From NCBI GenBank assembly GCA_022565875.1, contig JAIULY010000005.1, positions 1-40,236 on the forward strand: a stretch of DNA of 40,236 bases, read 5' to 3'. Under the pieces are notes generated by a model. It saw only the letters and a program-made list of their open reading frames with translations, was not told where the DNA came from and searched no databases. Each line of letters opens with the position of its first letter. Positions within the stretch are counted from its first letter, which is position 1. The stretch is from Schleiferiaceae bacterium (lineage in GTDB: Bacteria; Bacteroidota; Bacteroidia; Flavobacteriales; Schleiferiaceae). Shown piece by piece: positions 35,401 to 40,236 of this stretch. The position numbers were made by a program, and so were the translations under genes.

Positions 35401-35865
35401 ATCTTGATTATTACCTACAGAAATAGCTCTACTGATGGAGCCACTTTTTGTCAGGCCATCAAAGGGCACAAAGGTTTCGGTATTTTTTTTTGATGAAAAG
35501 TCGAAAACAGTATTCGAAACAGCCGAAATGGGCGCAATGAGCAATGTGTCTTTGTTAAAAAAATCACGATTGGGAACAACGGGGAGCTTTGAGTAAAAAA
35601 CCGTTAGCTGTTGGATGCTATCTGGTTGTTGCAACCAATAGATGGCCGTGAAATTGTTGCAAAACGCAAAAGTAGCTGGCGGAAGGGTATCGCCATTTGC
35701 AACAGCAAAAAAGGTATGCGGGATGACACTAAACGTATCGACAACGAGGGTATCTGGCAGCACGTCAAAGGCAAACGAGCGCGTTTCGATGCCTTGAGCA
35801 GAAATACCCAAAGTGCACCACAGCAACAAGACTACCCAAAAAAACTTTTGCAAAGCGATACCCAA
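32431..35865 (-). CDS. Large outer-membrane beta-barrel protein of unknown function
   Basis: A 1144-residue protein with a signal peptide (WVVLLLWCTLGISAQ, ending near 24). The N-terminal third has GSISRAISVGNNQD, LNLQLAGDIGDNTMIRASI, NLREFDRVYIEL and LRAGDFNIGRSPSYFL. These resemble parts of SprA-like Bacteroidota outer-membrane proteins, but the length is half that of SprA. GSERVYIDGVLLKRGQ and YNTGELTF follow at about 300-330. The rest is rich in alternating aromatic strands and ends VQVKAFF, with a terminal Phe, so a barrel is likely. The start is TTG at 35865: the codon before it is TAA and no ATG precedes the signal peptide. I do not recognise a specific function. The gene stands alone, with about 180-200 bp on each side. 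Confidence 0.8.
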   Translation of the reverse strand: MGIALQKFFWVVLLLWCTLGISAQGIETRSFAFDVLPDTLVVDTFSVIPHTFFAVANGDTLPPATFAFCNNFTAIYWLQQPDSIQQLTVFYSKLPVVPNRDFFNKDTLLIAPISAVSNTVFDFSSKKNTETFVPFDGLTKSGSISRAISVGNNQDAVLNSNLNLQLAGDIGDNTMIRASITDNNLPIQPDGNTQNLREFDRVYIELDNKDLGILRAGDFNIGRSPSYFLDFDKRVSGAGVQTAPIKTNAGSVTVEAVGSLARGRFARNQFQGQEGNQGPYKLQGNNGELFIIVISGSERVYIDGVLLKRGQEYDYTMDYNTGELTFTALRPITKDRRIAVEFQYTEQNYLRTLGYGKVTWESEKFKQYVHLYSEQDNPNQPIREELTDGQRQFIAQTGGNPLGALQTSFTEQPFTPEQNLYRITDSLGVDTVFVLSRDPDAVLFQVNFTLIGPNQGDYILDNTSSANGRVFRWVPPVNGVPQGQYQPVRRLAVPNQLQIITYGAGYEWNEDNVVFAEVAGSNDVVNRISDLPGSQQRGLAAKLGHKGRWKREKWQLETRSNYEYVGESFTTVERIRNIEFQRDWNLQNATLADQHFAETFVEWQQDSLGVLKYGLQYFQNGADYTGWRQNLAATIQRNNYNFQINSSFLSSEDSLFKTQFFRQLSSLTKFFTPKLWSGFRSEAEYNSRLFLPSDSLTSLSYHFFEGDFFFGVGDTSKRFIEVGWFVRNDDTARGDSFLREAFAQGVRVRGAFRDATYGNLEVQTSFRTLQIVEDSRQNNVTGRLRYQNRFVKNLFNFSTFYEAGIGSEPLRNITYIRVPAGTGTHTWIDYNNNGIPELDEFEPARFPDEATFVRTFLLTNEFQRTSRLKLSGSLGINPKAALKGKENWQKVVRKFSTLTNYQAEQQNLLTGATNTLNPFEVPEFDSLVVAGVRTFRNSLFFNRGILKYGGDYNINVNESQNLLSFGVESVTIREQRINMRYQFLTDYQFRIGTGVGEKINTSPGFTSRNYSLLTTDVVPAISFQPGTKLKLTVDYKYMDRKNRGESAEQLEAHQTGIELNFNDPNTVALDVRIDYIRNRFEGEENSPVGFEMLNGLRDGNNATWRAGIQKNVSSYLQLSISYEGRTSPARPTIHTGNVQVKAFF

Positions 35866-36063
35866 TTAATGAAGCGTAATAGTAACGCAAATAAAAATAA
35901 GATGTTGGGCAGCCTAAACTTCTTTTGGTTGCCTATTTGGAAGAAACACCCTGCGCACAAAGTTAAAAACAAGTGCGACGTAGCAACCAAAAATAAAAAG
36001 GAAAGCATTAAACCCTATTGGGCTACCCCAATCCGCATCTCAGTAAACACTTCTATCCGAATG

Positions 36064-36501
36064 TTATCGCTTTGCGCTAAAGAAGTCGCGGAGCAACTGG
36101 CTGCATTCCAACTCGAGTACGCCAGATTTTACGGTGGTTTTTGGGTGCAACCGACCGCCGAAGCTAGAAAAGCCGCGTTTGGAATCCGCAGCCCCGTATA
36201 TGACCTCGCTCGCCTGTGCCCAAAATAGCGCACCGGCACACATAGCACAAGGCTCAAGCGTGACGTACACTTTACAGTCTACCAAATACTTACCGCCCAA
36301 ATAATTGGCCGCCGCTGTGATGGCTTGCATTTCGGCATGTGCCGTTACGTCGTTGAGTTGCTCGGTTAGGTTGTGCCCGCGAGCGATGATTTTGTTTTGA
36401 ATGACAACGACTGCCCCTACGGGCACTTCATTGGCATCAAAAGCCTTGTAAGCTTCTTTGAGCGCCTCGCGCATAAAATATTCGTCTGTGAATAAGTCCA
36501 T
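36064..36501 (-). CDS. Nucleoside/tRNA adenosine deaminase (TadA-like)
   Basis: A 145-residue zinc deaminase of the CDA fold. The zinc and catalytic residues are H55-A-E57 and P84-C85-x2-C88 in EPCAMCAGA. Length and the NEVPVGAVVV, RGHNLTE and GAADSKRGFSSFG motifs fit TadA, which makes inosine at the wobble position of tRNA-Arg. Guanine deaminases share this fold, so a nucleoside role is not fully excluded. It is divergent from the S8 protease gene, with its own -7 motif 18 bp upstream of the ATG. Confidence 0.9.
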   Translation of the reverse strand: MDLFTDEYFMREALKEAYKAFDANEVPVGAVVVIQNKIIARGHNLTEQLNDVTAHAEMQAITAAANYLGGKYLVDCKVYVTLEPCAMCAGALFWAQASEVIYGAADSKRGFSSFGGRLHPKTTVKSGVLELECSQLLRDFFSAKR

Positions 36502-36518
36502 TTGAATTCTTTAGAAGG

Positions 36519-36526
36519 CAAAAGTA
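36519..36526 (-). promoter_or_regulatory. Probable -7 element for the deaminase gene
   Basis: The minus strand reads TACTTTTG, a full consensus match, 18 bp upstream of the ATG at 36501. At the -33 distance only TTT is found. Confidence 0.45.
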
Positions 36527-36627
36527 ATCTACCAGAGGATAACTAAATGCATAAAAATCCCGAAAGAAAAGCGCTCCATTTAGCGAAAATAGCACATTAA
36601 AAAAAAATCTTCAAAAGGTCATTTTTT

Positions 36628-36635
36628 TATCTTTG
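36628..36635 (+). promoter_or_regulatory. Probable -7 element for the S8 protease gene
   Basis: TATCTTTG matches TAnnTTTG and lies 33 bp upstream of the ATG at 36668. No TTG is at -33; the upstream sequence is A-rich. Confidence 0.45.
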
Positions 36636-36667
36636 GCCCATAGTATTTGCAAAAAAAAAATGGGGGT

Positions 36668-39600
36668 ATGAAGAGAAAACTACACAATTTTAAGAGTGCT
36701 TTTTTGTGGTTGTTAATTTTTAATGTAACAATCACAATAGGTTACGCACAAAACAATCAGTTGCCAGCTTTGCAAGAACAGCTTGAGCGCGAACAGGTGG
36801 AGAAAAACGCGAGGGTTAACGCATACTTGGCACAAACAGGTTTAGAGAGACGCATTGAAAGTGAGGACAACCGAACCATAAGTGAATTGGTAGATGTGAT
36901 TGACGGGGCACCTTATTATTATACCACATTCAACAGAGAGGGCGGGGAGCTCATAAAAGCAGACCGGGTATATCCTAGTGGCGGCGCAGGATTAAACTTA
37001 ACTGGAAGTGGCCAACTATTGGGTATTTGGGATGGCGGCGGTACGCGCACCACACACCAAGAATTCACATCACGAGTTATCCAACAAGACATACCCACAG
37101 GCTTAAGCAACCACGCCACACATGTTGCCGGCACTATGATGGCTGCGGGGATTGCCAATTTAACAGCTGGCACAACTAACTACCCACAAGGCGCCAAGGG
37201 TATGTCTTATGGCGCAAATCTTTGGGCTTATGACTGGAACAGTGACAATGCAGAAATGTCATCAGCGGCAAGTAATGGGCTGCAAGCTTCACAACATTCT
37301 TATGGGTTTATCACTGGTTGGGCTTTGGGCGACTGGAGTGGCACTAGTGCTTGGCATTGGTTTGGACGCGCCGACATAAGCAGTACGGAAGATTATAGTT
37401 TTGGATTTTACGACAGCAAAAGTCGCAGTTGGGATTTAATTGCCAATGCCCATGATGAATATCTTATTGTAAAATCAGCGGGAAATGACAGAGGAGAAGG
37501 CCCAACACCAGGTACAGGACACTACTTTCTAGACCCTAATAATAGTTTTAGCTGGACATTATCAACTGCGACAAGGGATTTAGATGGCGGCAGCAATGGC
37601 TACGACTGCATAACCGACGCAGGAAATGCAAAAAACGTGCTTACCGTTGGCGCGATTACAGCGGCGGGAGCTATGTCTAGTTTTAGCGGTTGGGGACCAA
37701 CGGATGATGGACGGGTAAAGCCAGACTTGGTTGCAAAAGGAGTAGACGTTTTATCCACAGGAGCGAATTCCAATACGCATTACTATTTTTCGAACGGCAC
37801 CTCCATGTCTGGCCCAATGATTTCAGGCGCTATGGGGTTACTCATGGAGCACCAACATCATTTACACCCTGGAAAAAAACTGAAGGCAGCAACTTTGAAA
37901 GCCTTAGCCATTCACACAGCGGATGATCGCGTGGGCGGTAGTGCGGAAGGCCCCGATTACCGATTCGGCTGGGGCTTGATGGATGTGGAAAAAGCTACCG
38001 CTGTAATGAGTGCCAACTCAATGGAATCCATCCATATTTTTGAAGAACAACTACAACAAGGTGAAGAATGGATTATCCCAATAAACGCTACAGGAACTGA
38101 ACCGCTGCGCGTTACGTTAGTTTGGAACGACCCTGCTGCAACCGTCTCAAGCCTATCCCTAAACAACAGAACACCAAAGTTAGTGAATGACTTAGACGTT
38201 AGAATTCTTCACACAAGTGGCACCACTGCACCGTATATTCTGGATCCAGACAATCCGGCTAGTCCAGCTACTCGAGGTGACAACTTTCGCGACAATGTTG
38301 AAATGGTACATATTGCCACGCCTACAAGCGGCAACTACCTAGTGAGGATTTCCCACAAAGGCACCTTAACCAACGGACAACAAGCTTTTAGCCTTATTAT
38401 TTCAGGTAATGAAGAAGTCACCACAGTTGCCGATTATTCTTTAATTCCAGCAACTGCAACACTTGTAATTGCCGGCACCGTTACCCTATCCGACGATTTG
38501 ATTGTAAGCGGATTAAACATTCCAAATGATGGGCAACTAGCCATTTCACCTAACAGCCATCTCACTATTGTTGATGCTTTAGAAATTGCAGCAGCTGGAA
38601 GCTTAGTATTAAAAAGTGATGCTTCTGGCTATTCTCAATTTAAGATTGACAAAAATGCATCCGTCAGCGCGCTAGGCGCAATTACCCAAGAACAATGGGT
38701 TTCTGGAAATGGCTGGCGCAACATCGGCATTCCCTTGGTGGGTCAAATCGCAGGTGACATGGGCGCTGTGGAAGATACAGGCCCAGAAAGCAACCTGTTT
38801 ACGTGGAATGCGAGCACCTCCACATGGGAGGTTGTTTCACCGAGTACACCACTTGAGCGCGGTGTTGGCTATTCTGCCTTCGTTGGCAATTTTGGTGTAA
38901 TTGACAATAACGAAAAATTTATTGCAGCGGGAAGTCCGACTACAACTCATATTCCTGTGCTGGATTACCACGATGGCACTGGAAGCACAAATACTTTTGC
39001 AGACCCCGCTTTGGCGGCGGGATGGAATTTTTTGGCTAATCCATTCACCGCAGGGCTCGATTTTGAGGCTATACCCCAGAGTCAATTTACGAACACGAAT
39101 CGCAGCTATTATATTTGGAATCCTTCAAAAGGCACGAGCGGAGGGTATGATGCTTGGTCCGCGGCGGCTTCTCCAAACGATTTGTCGTCCGTAATCCCAC
39201 CTCTGCAAGGGTTTTGGGTACAAACAACAGGTACTGGCGCTAGTCTTGGTGAGCTCACAACAGATTTCACCACCATTTCTAGTAGCCCGACCTTCACGAA
39301 AACCAGTGCTATCCGTGATTTCATTGAAATACGACTTTCAGAAAATGAAACACTGCTTGACCACCTTACCCTTGCGCTTCAACCCCACTCAACAATGGGT
39401 TATGATCGAGAGTGGGATGCTGTAAAACTAGTAGATCACCATACTGGACCAACCCTGTTTTCTTTGAGCGGTGATTTGCCAATGGCCATAAATGCAATCC
39501 CTTTCGACTTTGACAATCGGCAACCTGTACTCATCCCCATTGGTGTTTCGGCTTTAAAAGGTAGACCCTTGCAATTCGTTTACAACCCAGAGCATCTTTC

Positions 39601-39991
39601 TTTTCAACCCCAAGTGTATATTTGGAATAAATCGGATAATCAACTGCATCAGCTCTCCAAATCACATTATGAGCTTCCCGAAGATGCTGAAAACAAAACA
39701 TTATTTGTGGTTTTGGCCAACAAACCGGTTCACTTGGATGCGATTCGAAAAAACGTTCTCATCCACCAAAATCAAGATGCAATTGTCATTTCTTCAGCGG
39801 CTTACTTTGGTGAAGCAAGAGTTGCTGTAATGGATTTATCTGGAAAAGATGTTATTCGATCAACCGTTCAATTTGACGACGCCGGCACCCGAAGCATAGC
39901 GTTGTCCACAAAAACATTGGCAAAAGGAGTCTACATTGTACACATCACACTTGCTGCTGGTGAAGTAGTCGTTCAGAAAATCATAAAGTAA
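36668..39991 (+). CDS. S8 family serine peptidase with type IX secretion sorting tail
   Basis: A 1107-residue secreted subtilase. The signal peptide ends near GYAQ (25-28) and residues 30-105 may be a propeptide. The triad is D122 (GIWDGGG), H149 (NHATHVAGT) and S379 (NGTSMSGP), with the oxyanion Asn in KSAGNDRG. A CUB-like beta domain follows (about 455-590, starting IFEEQLQQGEEW). Further on are beta modules, with GWNFLANPFTAGLDF and PPLQGFWVQTTG typical of type IX-secreted proteins. The last 70 residues are a type A C-terminal domain ending KGVYIVHITLAAGEVVVQKIIK-like, with final KIIK. ATG at 36668 was chosen as it starts the signal peptide; an in-frame TTG at 36647 lies before an A10 tract. 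It is probably anchored on the surface or released, degrading external protein. Confidence 0.93.
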   Translation: MKRKLHNFKSAFLWLLIFNVTITIGYAQNNQLPALQEQLEREQVEKNARVNAYLAQTGLERRIESEDNRTISELVDVIDGAPYYYTTFNREGGELIKADRVYPSGGAGLNLTGSGQLLGIWDGGGTRTTHQEFTSRVIQQDIPTGLSNHATHVAGTMMAAGIANLTAGTTNYPQGAKGMSYGANLWAYDWNSDNAEMSSAASNGLQASQHSYGFITGWALGDWSGTSAWHWFGRADISSTEDYSFGFYDSKSRSWDLIANAHDEYLIVKSAGNDRGEGPTPGTGHYFLDPNNSFSWTLSTATRDLDGGSNGYDCITDAGNAKNVLTVGAITAAGAMSSFSGWGPTDDGRVKPDLVAKGVDVLSTGANSNTHYYFSNGTSMSGPMISGAMGLLMEHQHHLHPGKKLKAATLKALAIHTADDRVGGSAEGPDYRFGWGLMDVEKATAVMSANSMESIHIFEEQLQQGEEWIIPINATGTEPLRVTLVWNDPAATVSSLSLNNRTPKLVNDLDVRILHTSGTTAPYILDPDNPASPATRGDNFRDNVEMVHIATPTSGNYLVRISHKGTLTNGQQAFSLIISGNEEVTTVADYSLIPATATLVIAGTVTLSDDLIVSGLNIPNDGQLAISPNSHLTIVDALEIAAAGSLVLKSDASGYSQFKIDKNASVSALGAITQEQWVSGNGWRNIGIPLVGQIAGDMGAVEDTGPESNLFTWNASTSTWEVVSPSTPLERGVGYSAFVGNFGVIDNNEKFIAAGSPTTTHIPVLDYHDGTGSTNTFADPALAAGWNFLANPFTAGLDFEAIPQSQFTNTNRSYYIWNPSKGTSGGYDAWSAAASPNDLSSVIPPLQGFWVQTTGTGASLGELTTDFTTISSSPTFTKTSAIRDFIEIRLSENETLLDHLTLALQPHSTMGYDREWDAVKLVDHHTGPTLFSLSGDLPMAINAIPFDFDNRQPVLIPIGVSALKGRPLQFVYNPEHLSFQPQVYIWNKSDNQLHQLSKSHYELPEDAENKTLFVVLANKPVHLDAIRKNVLIHQNQDAIVISSAAYFGEARVAVMDLSGKDVIRSTVQFDDAGTRSIALSTKTLAKGVYIVHITLAAGEVVVQKIIK

Positions 39992-39995
39992 TGCA

Positions 39996-40033
39996 CAAAA
40001 AAAGGGAGCCAAGGCTCCCTTTTTGTTTGTGCA
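39996..40033. terminator. Bidirectional terminator between the S8 protease and the pirin
   Basis: GGGAGC (40004-40009) pairs with GCTCCC (40014-40019) around CAAG, flanked by seven A and by TTTTTGTTTGT. The flanks extend the pairing. It separates two convergent genes 50 bp apart. Confidence 0.88.
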
Positions 40034-40041
40034 TTTCATCC

Positions 40042-40236
40042 TTATTGCTCTTCGAGCACTCCCTCGATGTTGGCGAACTTCCCTTTAAACGGGCCGTGTA
40101 CGGGTTCATTGGACGACCACGGCCAGCCGCCAAACTGCGTGCGCTGGTAATCTTCAAAAGTTTGTTGTATTTCATCTTGCGTTGTCATCACAAACGGTCC
40201 GTGTTGCACAACGGGTTCGTCTATGGGCATTCCTTG
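40042..40236 (-). CDS. Pirin family protein, C-terminal part
   Basis: Only the last 64 codons are in the window; the frame continues past the right edge. The visible end carries the pirin C-terminal signature: GMPIDEPVVQHGPFVM, DYQRTQFGGWPW and a terminal acidic LEEQ. Pirins are cupin-fold metalloproteins, some with quercetin dioxygenase or redox-sensing activity; the metal site lies in the missing N-terminal half. The ATG at 40230 is internal, since GlnGly precede it in frame. Confidence 0.88.
   Translation of the reverse strand, partial: QGMPIDEPVVQHGPFVMTTQDEIQQTFEDYQRTQFGGWPWSSNEPVHGPFKGKFANIEGVLEEQ

Noticed and set aside
35832-36008. A 58-codon minus-strand ORF (MLSFLFLVATSH...) overlapping the start of the large outer-membrane protein gene
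   Set aside because: It is hydrophobic and could couple translation to the TTG start, but AT-rich spacers often give such frames, it has no family resemblance and no promoter or ribosome site of note.
35611-36228. A 205-codon plus-strand frame across the outer-membrane protein/deaminase junction
   Set aside because: It runs antisense into two well-supported genes and its product has no recognisable feature.

Overview
The window reads as a chromosomal segment of a member of the Bacteroidota, most likely a Flavobacteriales-type aerobe. The evidence is an alternative complex III (act) operon joined to cytochrome c oxidase genes, a subtilase with a type IX secretion C-terminal tail, FISUMP-domain and LruC-domain lipoproteins, the two-part GlmU-like protein typical of this phylum, a patatin fused to an outer-membrane barrel, and several promoters of the Bacteroidota form (TAnnTTTG at -7). 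No tRNA, rRNA, CRISPR array or insertion sequence was seen.

Layout. 1-3094 (minus): a K+-channel-like gene that runs off the left edge and seems to have lost its pore by internal deletion, an M1 metallopeptidase and a metallo-beta-lactamase-fold hydrolase, closely spaced. 3163-14324 (minus): one long respiratory operon, actA-actB-actC-actD-actE-actF-coxB-coxA, closed by a clear terminator. It encodes a quinol-oxidising complex and the two catalytic subunits of an A-type haem-copper oxidase; subunit III is not in the window. 14686-15129 (plus): a secreted SPOR protein transcribed divergently from act and convergently with the next operon. 15247-20166 (minus): rimP-nusA-infB, the classic translation/transcription factor operon. 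20376-21059 (minus): a class III sirtuin without zinc cysteines.

21.1-26.75 kb is the most accessory-looking part. It holds a 61-residue secreted peptide that is almost entirely a PxDGG/transmembrane/basic sorting-type tail, driven by the best promoter in the window; two tandem lipoproteins that share a repeat module; an ORF-free gap of about 350 bp; and an LruC-type lipoprotein. 26968-36501 (minus): a patatin-barrel protein, RecJ, a GlmU-like enzyme, a large outer-membrane beta-barrel protein with a TTG start, and a TadA-type deaminase. 36668-39991 (plus): a type IX-secreted S8 protease. 40042-40236 (minus): the C-terminal end of a pirin.

The respiratory genes act together: quinol is oxidised at the ActC/ActF membrane core, electrons pass through the ActB iron-sulfur clusters and the ActA/ActE haems, and then reach CuA of CoxB and the binuclear centre of CoxA. 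Strong bidirectional hairpins sit at the convergent junctions. I did not find a clearly new multi-gene system. The best leads are the pore-less channel gene, the sorting-tail-only peptide, the extra cytochrome domain on ActA, and the A10 tract with an overlapping mini-ORF at the S8 protease start.
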